A stretch of 58,741 bases of DNA from Bacteroidia bacterium (GTDB lineage: Bacteria > Bacteroidota > Bacteroidia > SpSt-205). The stretch lies in assembly GCA_025057135.1 (NCBI GenBank), contig JANWXY010000027.1, forward strand, positions 1 to 58,741, read 5' to 3'. Of this stretch, positions 43,195 to 51,971 are shown one piece after another. Under the pieces are notes generated by a model. The model had not been told where the DNA came from, did no database searches, and saw only the letters and a program-made list of their open reading frames with translations. The position numbers and the translations under genes are program-made. Positions within the stretch are counted from its first letter, which is position 1; every line of letters begins with the position of its first letter.

Positions 43195-44337
43195 ATGATG
43201 CGTATGCGATGGCTCCCCTTGATGGGACTACTCAGTAGCGCCTTATGGGCTCAAATAGGAGCAGCTGCCAGAGCACGTGCCGCTGAATTAGCTACTCAGA
43301 CATCGGTACAGGCGGTAGATTGGAATAGCATTCTGTGGAAGATACTCTGGATAGAAACGATAGTAATAGTCATTTTTTCTATAAGGCTCATCAATATAGT
43401 AGTTCGCAGCACGGGCTTTGATCCATTCGCTTCGTGGAACAGGAATAAAGTCAATATGCGCCTCTGGCTGGCAGTCGGCGGGCTCGGTATTGCTTTGGCG
43501 GTTTGGGGCGCCTCTAAGTACGCTCCGCTTACCCTTCCAGAGGCGGCATCTGCCCATGGCCCCTCAATAGATGCTCTAAGGAACTTTACACTTTCCTTCA
43601 CCTTCCCTGCATTTATTATAGTACATCTCATGCTCTTTTACATGATATGGCGGTATTACAACGGGAAGGTAACCTCTGCGGCTTACGAGGTGACAAACCA
43701 TGCTCTTGAACGGACATTTTTGGTAGCTATTTCTATACCTGTCATTGTCATTGCTGCATGGGGGATTTATGTGTGGAGCTTACCTGTCCATGGTCAGTCC
43801 CCAACTCAAGGGCAGCGAACATTAGACATAGAAGTCGTTGCAGAGCAGTTCCAATGGCGCGTACGTTATCCAGGCAATGACGGAAAACTGGGCCGCTACC
43901 ATTACACCCTTATCGGCGGCGAGAATGTCTTAGGGATAGATTTCACTGACCCTAAGTCTCAGGATGATCTTTTACCTGCTTTGAAGGAGATTCACCTCCC
44001 GGTAGGAGCCTTGGTCACAATCCACGTGCGGTCAAAGGATGTATTGCACTCTCTCTACCTACCGCACTTCCGCAGTCATGTGTATGCCGTCCCGGGACAG
44101 AAGAATCAAGTCATGTTTGTGCCGACCATCACTACGAAAGAGATGCGTCGTAAGTTAGGTAACCCTGAGTTTGACTATGAGCTGGCTTGTAATCAGCTCT
44201 GTGGAGGCGCTCACTACAATATGCGAATGAAAGTGGTAGTTGAGACGTGGGAGGAATATCAGCAGTGGCTCTCTCAGCAGAAGCCAGCCTATACTCCGAC
44301 AGTCATGACAGAACGAAAAAACTTACAAAACTCATAA
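43195..44337 (+). CDS. coxB: Cytochrome c oxidase subunit II
   Basis: Carries the CuA centre that accepts electrons from cytochrome c. 380 residues from ATG 43195. Signal peptide MMRMRWLPLMGLLSSALWAQ, then transmembrane segments including ILWIETIVIVIFSIRLI and FPAFIIVHLMLFYMIWRYY, then the cupredoxin domain. CuA ligands are visible as H285 (in LHSLYLPHF), C332, C336 and H340, with M343 (CNQLCGGAHYNM). No cytochrome c domain is fused. An in-frame ATG at 43135 with its own -7 box is an alternative start. Four bases separate it from coxA. Confidence 0.93.
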   Translation: MMRMRWLPLMGLLSSALWAQIGAAARARAAELATQTSVQAVDWNSILWKILWIETIVIVIFSIRLINIVVRSTGFDPFASWNRNKVNMRLWLAVGGLGIALAVWGASKYAPLTLPEAASAHGPSIDALRNFTLSFTFPAFIIVHLMLFYMIWRYYNGKVTSAAYEVTNHALERTFLVAISIPVIVIAAWGIYVWSLPVHGQSPTQGQRTLDIEVVAEQFQWRVRYPGNDGKLGRYHYTLIGGENVLGIDFTDPKSQDDLLPALKEIHLPVGALVTIHVRSKDVLHSLYLPHFRSHVYAVPGQKNQVMFVPTITTKEMRRKLGNPEFDYELACNQLCGGAHYNMRMKVVVETWEEYQQWLSQQKPAYTPTVMTERKNLQNS

Positions 44338-44341
44338 TACT

Positions 44342-46285
44342 ATGGCGACACAATCAGTAGCCGCCGCAGCAGTAACGACTGCTCATCATGAGCATGAGCA
44401 TCATCATCACCATGAGTCCTTCTGGACTAAGTACATTTTTAGCCAGGACCACAAGATGATAGCCAAGCAGTTCCTGATTACAGGATTTACTGTAGGCTTC
44501 ATCGGGATACTCCTATCGGCTATATTTAGGTTGCAGTTAGCCTATCCAGACACAAACTTCCCATTTTTACAAACCATCCTTGGCAAATGGGCTCCGGAAG
44601 GGCGTTTAGACCCGAACTTTTACATGGCATTAGTTACGATGCATGGGACGATACTGGTCTTCTGGTTACTGACTGGGGGGCTGAGTGGTACGTTTGCTAA
44701 CCTTCTCATTCCTCTACAGCTTGGAGCTCGAGACATGGCTTCACCCTTTATAAACATGCTCTCCTTCCATTTCTTTTTCTGGGGTACTGTGGTGCTGATG
44801 GCATCATTTTTCGTGGAAACCGGCCCTGCTGCTGCTGGATGGACAGTTTATCCCCCGCTTAGTGCTCTGCCTCAGGGTATGCCAGGCTCTGGGCTTGGAA
44901 TGATACTTTGGATAGTTGCTCTGGTGCTATTTGTCGTGGGTGTGCTGATGGGCGGACTCAACTATATTACTACTGTCCTCAACATGCGCACGCAGGGTAT
45001 GTCTCCGATGCGCATGCCCCTGGTAGTGTGGTCACTATTTACAGTGGCGGTATTGGGACTTCTGAGCTTTCCTCCCGCAGTGGCGGCATTCTTCTTGCTC
45101 CTTTTTGATCACAGTCTGGGAACCAGCTTCTATTTATCGGATATTTATATCGCTGGTCAGGCGCTCCCACAGCAAGGGGGAAATGTTTTACTCTATCTCC
45201 ACCTTTTCTGGTTTCTCGGGCATCCCGAGGTGTATATCGTTCTCCTTCCCGCTCTGGGTATCACATCCGAGCTGATTAGCACTCATGCTCGTAAGCCTAT
45301 TTTTGGATACAAAGTGATGGTGTATTCTATCTTGGGAATCGCTTTCGTCTCCTTTATCGTTTGGGCCCATCACATGTTCGTCTCGGGGATGAATCCCCTT
45401 TTAGGCTCCATATTTACGGCGACTACGCTACTCGTAGCGATACCTTCGGCGATGAAGATTTTCAACTACATCTTCACCCTTTGGAAAGGCAATATCCAGC
45501 TGAATACCCCCATGCTATTTGCGATAGGTACGGTTTCATTCTTCATCAGCGGAGGATTGACAGGCTTCTTCCTTGGCGTAGCGCCGATGGACATCCCTCT
45601 ACACAATACCTACTTTGTCGTAGGACACTTCCACCTTGTAATGGGTGTATCTGCGGTATTTGCGATGTTTGGGGGCACATACCACTGGTTTCCGCGCCTG
45701 TGGGGCCGGATGATGAATGAGAGGTTAGGGTATCTCCATTTCTGGCTGACGTACATCGGGGCTAATCTTGTGTTTTTCCCAATGTATTATATGGGTTTTG
45801 GTGGGGTTCCGCGCCGTTATTATGCATTTACAGAGTTTTCATTCACAAGCCAATGGCAGGACTTGAATGTCTTCATCACTATCGCAGCCCTAATCACGAT
45901 TGCTGCGCAGCTGATATTCGTGTATAACTTCTTCCACAGTATGTTCTATGGGAAACGCGCTCCTCGCAATCCATGGAAAGCCACTACCTTAGAATGGAGT
46001 GCTCCTGTGGAACACATCCACGGAAACTGGACAGGAAATCTACCTGTGGTACATCGCTGGGCTTACGAATACTCCAAGCCTGGGGCTCCTGTGGATTTTA
46101 TCCCACAGTATATTTCCGATGAAGATATAGCTCGGGGAGTACGCTGGTGGGAAGATGACTTTGATCCTTCCACGGTAATAGACCGCACGGAGCCAGGTGA
46201 AGGAGAAAAAGCTCCTTCTACCCCTGAAACCTCTCCTGTACCGGCACTTTCTCTGAATCAGAAACCTGACCTTCCGCAGGTCTAA
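44342..46285 (+). CDS. coxA: Cytochrome c oxidase subunit I
   Basis: Catalytic heme-copper subunit, aa3 type, 647 residues with about 12 membrane helices. Heme a ligands are H101 (TMHGT) and H431. The heme a3 ligand is H429 (VGHFHLV). CuB ligands are H294 (GHPEVY, with the cross-linked Tyr) and H343-H344 (WAHHMF). HPEVY marks a type A enzyme. The N-terminus has a histidine-rich stretch (AHHEHEHHHHHESF, residues about 14-27) before the first helix, which is unusual and could bind metal. Confidence 0.96.
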   Translation: MATQSVAAAAVTTAHHEHEHHHHHESFWTKYIFSQDHKMIAKQFLITGFTVGFIGILLSAIFRLQLAYPDTNFPFLQTILGKWAPEGRLDPNFYMALVTMHGTILVFWLLTGGLSGTFANLLIPLQLGARDMASPFINMLSFHFFFWGTVVLMASFFVETGPAAAGWTVYPPLSALPQGMPGSGLGMILWIVALVLFVVGVLMGGLNYITTVLNMRTQGMSPMRMPLVVWSLFTVAVLGLLSFPPAVAAFFLLLFDHSLGTSFYLSDIYIAGQALPQQGGNVLLYLHLFWFLGHPEVYIVLLPALGITSELISTHARKPIFGYKVMVYSILGIAFVSFIVWAHHMFVSGMNPLLGSIFTATTLLVAIPSAMKIFNYIFTLWKGNIQLNTPMLFAIGTVSFFISGGLTGFFLGVAPMDIPLHNTYFVVGHFHLVMGVSAVFAMFGGTYHWFPRLWGRMMNERLGYLHFWLTYIGANLVFFPMYYMGFGGVPRRYYAFTEFSFTSQWQDLNVFITIAALITIAAQLIFVYNFFHSMFYGKRAPRNPWKATTLEWSAPVEHIHGNWTGNLPVVHRWAYEYSKPGAPVDFIPQYISDEDIARGVRWWEDDFDPSTVIDRTEPGEGEKAPSTPETSPVPALSLNQKPDLPQV

Positions 46286-46291
46286 GTCTGG

Positions 46292-47251
46292 ATGAAAGAC
46301 CTGTATCGGTTTCGCCGGCTGGTATTTTTGGTCTTTGTACTCTTCTTACTGGTAATCTTGGCGGGGGTAAGCGTTAGAGTCTTGGAAGCAGGAATGGGCT
46401 GTCCAGATTGGCCTACATGCTATGGACAGCTCATTCCTCCTATCCGAGAATCTCAGCTCCCTCCCGACTATAGAGAGCGTTTCGCTGTGGGTGGCCGTCT
46501 GGCAGAACCCTTTGATCCTCTCAAGACATGGACTGAGTATGTCAATCGCCTCCTCAGCGTGGTCGCTGGAATTGCTGTTTTGGTAGCCACAGGATATGCC
46601 TGGCTCTATCTGCGCAGATATCCAAAAATCCTTACCTACACGACAGCTATACCTGTGCTGCTCATCATACAATCTCTCCTCGGATGGCGAGTCGTTGCTA
46701 CATATCTCGCTGAGCATATGATCACTATCCACATGATTTTCTCTGTGCTACTCACTCTATGCGCACTACTATCGTGGGCTCATACTTTTCAGTTAGGCTC
46801 TAAGACACCTACTGGTGAGCTGCAAGTATATTACATTCTGGGCTGGGTAGGCTTAGGGCTGCTGGTTATTCAAATCTTACTGGGAGCCAGTCTAAGAGCG
46901 ATTATTACTGAAAAAGGTATAGAAGCAGGCACAGAGACGCTAAACTTTTTTATACACCGAAGCTTCTCATGGATCGTCTTAGGCACTTGGGCTTATTATC
47001 ATTGGAGACTTTTTCGAGAGCCAACTCGTCAACCATTCGCTCGGCGATGGGCCATCCTTACGACTATATCCCTTGTGCTGCAGGTCCTGATTGGGGCCTT
47101 TATGAGCTATGTATCTTTCGCCGGACTTGCCAAAGTAGCTCATTTGTGGCTTGCTTTATTCTCTCTCAATACTGGCTTCATGTCCTTATTCTTTTTCCGA
47201 AATTCTGTTTATGGTGGCGCTCATCAGCCTATCCATCAGCTTTCTGCATAA
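46292..47251 (+). CDS. ctaA: Heme A synthase (COX15/CtaA family)
   Basis: Oxidises the heme O methyl group to the formyl group of heme A. 319 residues, eight predicted helices. Conserved points are GVSVRVLEAGMGCPDWPTCYGQ, H in FAGLAKVAHLWLAL near the C-terminus, MITIHMIFS and FIHRSFSW, the paired histidine helices. Lies 6 bases after coxA and overlaps ctaB by about 40 bases. Confidence 0.92.
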   Translation: MKDLYRFRRLVFLVFVLFLLVILAGVSVRVLEAGMGCPDWPTCYGQLIPPIRESQLPPDYRERFAVGGRLAEPFDPLKTWTEYVNRLLSVVAGIAVLVATGYAWLYLRRYPKILTYTTAIPVLLIIQSLLGWRVVATYLAEHMITIHMIFSVLLTLCALLSWAHTFQLGSKTPTGELQVYYILGWVGLGLLVIQILLGASLRAIITEKGIEAGTETLNFFIHRSFSWIVLGTWAYYHWRLFREPTRQPFARRWAILTTISLVLQVLIGAFMSYVSFAGLAKVAHLWLALFSLNTGFMSLFFFRNSVYGGAHQPIHQLSA

Positions 47252-48080
47252 ACTTCGGTTAGCCTTTCAGCTGACTAAACCGAGACTTAGTATTGTAGTA
47301 GTATTCTCCGCCGTCATGGGGGCGTTGATAGCAGGAACTAAGGATATATGGCATCTTATATGGCTTGCTGCGGGAGGATATTGTCTGACAGGCTCTGCCA
47401 ATGCAGCAAATCAAATCTGGGAACGAGACTCTGATGCACTCATGGAGAGAACGCGCCACCGACCTATTCCCGCTGGGCTACTATCCGTGACTGAAGCTCT
47501 CTTCATAACCCTCCTGCTTTTAGGTATATCTATCGTTATATTTCAGCGCCTCCACTGGGATGTAGCTCTTTTAGGATTAGTTGCGTGGGCTCTATATGTA
47601 TTTGCCTATACCCCTCTGAAACATAAAGGTCCAATAGCCGTTCTCGTCGGAGCGATACCGGGAGCGCTTCCTCCGGTTATTGGTTACTGGAGCGCGCACA
47701 GAGAAGTCACCCCTCTTCTGATAGCGCTATTCGTACTTCAATTTTCGTGGCAGTTTCCACATTTCTGGGTGATTGCATGGCTATCTCATGCAGACTATGA
47801 AAAGGCTCGCTTTAGAATGCTACCTTTCCCTGCCAATCAACTCAGAAAAAATGGCTGGGCAATCAGTATCAGCGTTATGCTGCTTCCTGCCTTGTCCTTA
47901 GTTTTTATTCCCGTACTGCCATGGAAAATGTGGTTGTGGCTGTTTTTACTTGGAGTTACTCTAACTGGCTTTTCGCTCCATCAGCTGAATTTGAGCTCTC
48001 CTAAAGCCCTGCGATACCTGCTGCTGAGCCTCACCGCCTATCTCTCTTTTCTGTATATTGGACTATGGCTTCTTCTGTGA
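47211..48080 (+). CDS. ctaB: Protoheme IX farnesyltransferase (heme O synthase)
   Basis: UbiA-family prenyltransferase making heme O from heme B. 289 residues from ATG 47211. The open frame reaches back to 47151, but the family start lies just before LRLAFQLTKPRLSIVVVFSAVMGALIAG. Diagnostic loop is ANAANQIWERDSDALMERTRHRPIPAG (NxxxDxxxD with the RP step), followed by YTPLKHKGPIAVLVGAIPGALPPVIGY and FSWQFPHFWVIAWL. Starts inside ctaA and ends inside the next gene. Confidence 0.94.
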   Translation: MVALISLSISFLHKLRLAFQLTKPRLSIVVVFSAVMGALIAGTKDIWHLIWLAAGGYCLTGSANAANQIWERDSDALMERTRHRPIPAGLLSVTEALFITLLLLGISIVIFQRLHWDVALLGLVAWALYVFAYTPLKHKGPIAVLVGAIPGALPPVIGYWSAHREVTPLLIALFVLQFSWQFPHFWVIAWLSHADYEKARFRMLPFPANQLRKNGWAISISVMLLPALSLVFIPVLPWKMWLWLFLLGVTLTGFSLHQLNLSSPKALRYLLLSLTAYLSFLYIGLWLLL

Positions 48081-48640
48081 CCCGAGATAAAATCAGGCTC
48101 CACCCCAAAGAGCTGATGTTATGGTTATACCTTGCGACAACGGCGATGCTCTTCGCAGGGTTTTCCAGTGCGTATTTGGTACAGCGCTTCAGTGAATACT
48201 GGAAGTCCTTCCCCGTACCCTTCATATTTTGGATAAACACGGTTGTTTTACTGCTCAGTAGTGTTTCTCTTTACTGGGCACAACAGGGCTTCCGAAATCA
48301 AAACCCATGGCAACTGCAAATCGGGCTCATGGCCACGCTATCCCTCGGGGTGATCTTTCTCGCCGGGCAGGTCGCCGGATGGCAAGTATTGGTTCGTCAG
48401 GGGCTTTTCCTGGCTGGCAATCACAAAGCCATAAGCTACTTTTACGTATTCACAGGACTACATGCGGCGCACCTCGTAGCTGGTTTGATCGTAATGGGAT
48501 ACTGGACATACAAGGCTCTGAGATATCAAGTTAGTTCTCAATCTTGGCTTGGCTTGCGCCTTGCCAGTATATTCTGGCATGGGTTGGATGTATTGTGGGT
48601 ATATCTCATCGTATTTTTGCAATTGAACCAAATCCTCTGA
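48065..48640 (+). CDS. Cytochrome c oxidase subunit III-like protein (first copy)
   Basis: 191 residues, about five helices. Family features are LATTAMLFAGFSSAYLVQR, a central GQVAGWQVLVRQGLF, YFYVFTGLHAAHLVAGLI and WHGLDVLWVYLIVF. Subunit III stabilises the enzyme and binds lipid near the oxygen channel. A second paralogue follows 1 base later, an arrangement known in Bacteroidota. Overlaps ctaB by 16 bases. Confidence 0.88.
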   Translation: MASSVTRDKIRLHPKELMLWLYLATTAMLFAGFSSAYLVQRFSEYWKSFPVPFIFWINTVVLLLSSVSLYWAQQGFRNQNPWQLQIGLMATLSLGVIFLAGQVAGWQVLVRQGLFLAGNHKAISYFYVFTGLHAAHLVAGLIVMGYWTYKALRYQVSSQSWLGLRLASIFWHGLDVLWVYLIVFLQLNQIL

Positions 48641-48641
48641 T

Positions 48642-49304
48642 ATGGCAGCAGTAACTACACAAGTACAGGACCTTAGCTCCCCGTGGAGCGGCGGCCGCTC
48701 CCCCTTCGGAAATGTAAGCTGGGGCAAGCTCATGATGTGGGTATTCCTCCTGTCGGATGCCTTCACTTTCGGCTCCTTCTTGGTGGCTTACGGATTTATT
48801 CGGTTCAAAGCCCCAAACTGGCCCGACCCTGAAGTGGTATTCAGTGAAGCGCCTATCCTCGGCCATGGATATCCCTTAGTCTTCGTGGGTCTCATGACAT
48901 TTATTCTAATCGTCAGTAGTGTGACTATGGTCCTATCCGTAGAAGCTGGACACAATAAGGACCGAAAACGAGCGGCCCTCTATCTTTTCTACACTATACT
49001 GGGGGGATTAGCCTTCTTAGGATGTCAAGCATGGGAGTGGACCCATCTCATCATGGGCGGCACTACCCTCACCGCCAATCCTTTCGGTGCGCCGCAGTTT
49101 GGGCAGTTCTTCTTTTTGATTACTGGATTCCATGGCTCTCATGTAGCAAGTGGCGTAATACTGAACCTGATTGTGCTCATTCAAATCCTGCGTGGCGATT
49201 TTGACCGCATCAATAATTACAACCGTGTGGAAAATATCGGTCTGTACTGGCACTTCGTTGATTTGGTGTGGGTTTTCGTCTTCACCTTCTTCTATTTAGT
49301 CTAA
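48642..49304 (+). CDS. coxC: Cytochrome c oxidase subunit III (second copy)
   Basis: 220 residues. Typical positions are MMWVFLLSDAFTFGSFLVAYGFIRF, GCQAWEWTHLI, FGQFFFLITGFHGSHVASGVI and YWHFVDLVWVFVFTFFYLV. It is longer and closer to the usual subunit III than the preceding gene. Co-transcribed in the oxidase operon, with 14 bases before coxD. Confidence 0.92.
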   Translation: MAAVTTQVQDLSSPWSGGRSPFGNVSWGKLMMWVFLLSDAFTFGSFLVAYGFIRFKAPNWPDPEVVFSEAPILGHGYPLVFVGLMTFILIVSSVTMVLSVEAGHNKDRKRAALYLFYTILGGLAFLGCQAWEWTHLIMGGTTLTANPFGAPQFGQFFFLITGFHGSHVASGVILNLIVLIQILRGDFDRINNYNRVENIGLYWHFVDLVWVFVFTFFYLV

Positions 49305-49318
49305 ACTGATAAGACACT

Positions 49319-49669
49319 ATGGGAACTACCGCAGAACATAAGCAGTCGCAAGGCATTTTACGCCTCGTCCTTCCATCGGGACATAGCATTTGGGATAAAG
49401 TCTGGATACCTTTTGCCATCCTCTTCATCATAACGATACTCGAGTTTGTGGTCGCTTTTACTTTCCCCAAAAGCGGGACGAGAGTACTAATCTTCGTACT
49501 CATGACCTTAGCCAAGGCCTTCTACATAACTGCGTACTTCATGCACATGAAGTACGAAAGGGTGAGCATGGCTCTGGTGATTATATCTCCTATACTGCTC
49601 CTGATGGCGCTCTTTGTCGCCTTGTGGTACGAAGGCACAAAACTATTCTACCTGCTTTTTGGCGGATGA
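49319..49669 (+). CDS. coxD: Cytochrome c oxidase subunit IV (prokaryotic type)
   Basis: 116 residues with three membrane helices (VWIPFAILFIITILEFVVAF, VLIFVLMTLAKAFYITAYFMHM, SMALVIISPILLLMALFVALW) and the conserved KAFYITAYFMHMKYE of the COX4_pro family, a small assembly or stability subunit. Its stop overlaps the sco start (ATGA). Confidence 0.9.
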   Translation: MGTTAEHKQSQGILRLVLPSGHSIWDKVWIPFAILFIITILEFVVAFTFPKSGTRVLIFVLMTLAKAFYITAYFMHMKYERVSMALVIISPILLLMALFVALWYEGTKLFYLLFGG

Positions 49670-50331
49670 AAGGATGGCAGAGGGCTCTGATAGCGTCATT
49701 GGTCTTTGTGCTGCCGTTCGTGATATGGTTAGTTCTCAGCACAGGTAAAAATCACTACAAGCAGCTACCTAAATACGGCCCACACCAAATAACTCCCACA
49801 GGGGATACAATCTGGCATACACTGCCTAAGTTTTCGCTACTCACTCAGGACAGTGTCGTATTTACGAGTGACTCTTTGCGAGGACGGATCCACGTGGCGG
49901 ATTACTTTTTTACAAGATGCCCTGGTATTTGTCCTCGCTTAAGTCACTCTATGGCGAAGCTCCAAGATTTTCTGCGCGACAAAGCCTTTTCGGTGAAGCT
50001 GGTTTCTTACACGGTGGACCCTGAGCACGATACTCCTGCGACACTGCGAGAATATGCTGAACGGTATCAGGCGGACCCACGGCTCTGGACATTCGTTACG
50101 GGACCAGAAACGACGCTCTACCGCCTCGCTACTCAGGGGTATCTCATCCCTGTGGATAAGGGCCCAGATACCTCAAAGGGCGAGCTGGGGTATATCCATA
50201 GCGATATGTTGGTCCTTGTAGACCCGCAATTGCGCATTCGCGGTTTTTACAGCGGGTTAGACTCGGCACAGGTACGCAAACTTATGGATGACATCAATAT
50301 ACTTCTATTAGAAAATAGGCCACGGTCGTAA
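49666..50331 (+). CDS. SCO1/SenC-type copper chaperone for CuA assembly
   Basis: 221 residues, membrane-anchored (MKGWQRALIASLVFVLPFVIWLVL) thioredoxin-fold protein that delivers copper to CoxB. The copper site is in FFTRCPGICPRLSHSM (CxxxC), with the distal histidine in YIHSDMLVLVDPQ. Start is the ATG overlapping the coxD stop, 14 codons into the longer open frame. Last gene of the oxidase operon. Confidence 0.92.
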   Translation: MKGWQRALIASLVFVLPFVIWLVLSTGKNHYKQLPKYGPHQITPTGDTIWHTLPKFSLLTQDSVVFTSDSLRGRIHVADYFFTRCPGICPRLSHSMAKLQDFLRDKAFSVKLVSYTVDPEHDTPATLREYAERYQADPRLWTFVTGPETTLYRLATQGYLIPVDKGPDTSKGELGYIHSDMLVLVDPQLRIRGFYSGLDSAQVRKLMDDINILLLENRPRS

Positions 50332-50425
50332 AAAGGACTTCATGAGGGATAGCTGCTTTTTCGCCAGATGATAGAAGCATTACGCAGTCCAAGTGCTTGC
50401 GCCCTGAGCTGGATTCAGAGGGGTA

Positions 50426-50761
50426 TCAGTTAGCGGCCTGACATTTACCTTTATTTCCGCAGTAGCGTCTATCCGCCACATAGTCATAGAGTCTATCTCG
50501 CCAGGGTCTTGGGCATAGTCCCAGCAGCCAAGCCAGTGTGCGATAACCATTTCGCCAAAGCAGCTGCCGAATAGCTTCGGATTTCGTCCAGTACTGCTCA
50601 TCTTCCTGATAGATGACAGCCTCGACAGGAATAGGAAGTGCAGCTTGGTCAGTATAATCAACAGGAATCCACTCTATCGCCGCCTTAGAAAATAAGCGCC
50701 TCCCCATCTGCGCCAGACGGCAGCAGAACGGGCACTGCCCATCATAATATAGGCGCTTCAT
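50426..50761 (-). CDS. DCC-family thiol-disulfide oxidoreductase (DUF393)
   Basis: 111 residues with the family hallmark at the N-terminus, YYDGQCPFCCRLAQ (the DxxCxxC motif), then IEWIPVDYTD and KSEAIRQLLWRNGY. A second cysteine pair occurs in the C-terminal RRYCGNKGKCQ. Family function is poorly defined. A 28-base gap separates its start codon from that of the divergent purE. Confidence 0.85.
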   Translation of the reverse strand: MKRLYYDGQCPFCCRLAQMGRRLFSKAAIEWIPVDYTDQAALPIPVEAVIYQEDEQYWTKSEAIRQLLWRNGYRTLAWLLGLCPRPWRDRLYDYVADRRYCGNKGKCQAAN

Positions 50762-50777
50762 AGCTTGCTAAACGAAT

Positions 50778-50785
50778 TTACTTTG
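50778..50785 (+). promoter_or_regulatory. -7-like box TTACTTTG of purE
   Basis: TTACTTTG ends 4 bases before the purE ATG, one mismatch to TAnnTTTG. Lies in the 28-base gap between divergent start codons. Confidence 0.4.
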
Positions 50786-50789
50786 CGAT

Positions 50790-51299
50790 ATGCAACCATT
50801 AGTCGGGATAATCATGGGAAGCGCCAGTGATGCGGCTATTATGGATGCCGCAAAGGCTATCATGGAGGAGTTCAATGTACCGTATGAATACACCATAGTC
50901 TCTGCTCATCGCACTCCCGATAGGCTCTGGGCATATGGCCGTACCGCGGTAGAACGCGGCCTCAAGGTAATTATAGCTGCGGCGGGTGGTGCTGCCCATC
51001 TGCCGGGAATGATAGCGAGCTTGACCCCTCTGCCAGTGATAGGCGTGCCGATTCGCTCCTCTCAGTCGCTCATGGGAATAGACTCTTTATTCTCCATTGT
51101 ACAAATGCCTAAAGGCATCCCCGTAGCTACCGTAGCTGTGGATAATGCCGTAAATGCAGCTCTTCTGTCTATACGAATTTTATCCGTGGCCGACGATACT
51201 CTGCTAAAAAAACTGATTAGTTATCAGGAAAAGCTCCGTACCGAGGCCCTCCAGCCTCTTTTCTCAGAGTCTCAACGCTTCCATTCGGTATCTTTGTGA
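50790..51299 (+). CDS. purE: 5-(carboxyamino)imidazole ribonucleotide mutase, class I PurE
   Basis: Purine biosynthesis: converts N5-CAIR to CAIR. 169 residues. Visible are GIIMGSASDAAIMDAA, TIVSAHRTPDRLWAYG, IIAAAGGAAHLPGMIASLTPLPVIGVP and QMPKGIPVATVAVDNA, all class I PurE. The partner purK is not adjacent. The following gene starts 30 bases on. Confidence 0.95.
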   Translation: MQPLVGIIMGSASDAAIMDAAKAIMEEFNVPYEYTIVSAHRTPDRLWAYGRTAVERGLKVIIAAAGGAAHLPGMIASLTPLPVIGVPIRSSQSLMGIDSLFSIVQMPKGIPVATVAVDNAVNAALLSIRILSVADDTLLKKLISYQEKLRTEALQPLFSESQRFHSVSL

Positions 51300-51329
51300 T
51301 GGTATAGATTTTGCAAAATTACCTCTATT

Positions 51330-51971
51330 ATGACTACACGCACGGTAAGTTTAGCCCTTCTTGGGCTGACCCTTCTGGGTTTTTCCCAGACGACGGAAAA
51401 GGACGCCAAAAAAGAAATCCAACGGCGAGCTATCAAGGAGGCTCGTAAAGAAGCCAAAAAGTTCAAACGAGCGGGCTATGATGTAACTCCGGGCTCCCTA
51501 CCGATGGAAAAACAGCTGGAATATACATGGATACGGCTCTATCAGCGCGACAATGCCGGACAATCCGTATTTCTGAGCGCTGATGGAAATGCCGTCGCCG
51601 AGACGCGCACCGCCGCTGAAATGCAAGCAATTGAAGCGGCTAAGCTCAACTTAGCTGGTCAGCTTGAGACCTTCATCCGCGCTATCATCGAAGCAAATAT
51701 CGCTAATGCTCAGCTCAATGCCCAAGAAGCTTCATCGGTTACGGAGTTTCTCACAGCTGCGAAAAATGTAATCGCAACCTCTATCGGGCAGGTAGAACCT
51801 GCATTCAAAATTTACCGAAATCTACCAAATAAAAATGTAGAGGTGAACGTCAAGCTCCTTGTTAGCCGAGAACAGGTGCTCCAACAGGCTAAAAAGCAAG
51901 TTCGCGAAGAGCTACGCGAGCGCCTCAAAGGCCTTCAAGATAAGGTAGATAAGCTCTTGCCACTCCAATAA
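51330..51971 (+). CDS. Exported Bacteroidota protein of the LPP20-like type, first of the caspase locus
   Basis: 213 residues. Signal peptide MTTRTVSLALLGLTLLGFSQ, then a Lys/Glu-rich stretch (KKEIQRRAIKEARKEAKKFKRAGYDVTPGSLPMEKQLE). A conserved region follows (AVAETRTAAEMQAIEAAKLNLAGQLET....ANAQLNAQEASSVTEFLTAAKNVIATSIGQV...YRNLPNKNVEVNVKLLVSREQVLQQA). I recognise this as a family widespread in Bacteroidota, resembling LPP20-type proteins. Function unknown. Its stop overlaps the next start (TAATG). Confidence 0.75.
   Translation: MTTRTVSLALLGLTLLGFSQTTEKDAKKEIQRRAIKEARKEAKKFKRAGYDVTPGSLPMEKQLEYTWIRLYQRDNAGQSVFLSADGNAVAETRTAAEMQAIEAAKLNLAGQLETFIRAIIEANIANAQLNAQEASSVTEFLTAAKNVIATSIGQVEPAFKIYRNLPNKNVEVNVKLLVSREQVLQQAKKQVREELRERLKGLQDKVDKLLPLQ

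Noticed and set aside
43014-43238. 74-codon frame upstream of coxB
   Set aside because: All three forward frames are open here. This one overlaps the coxB signal peptide and has no start signal.
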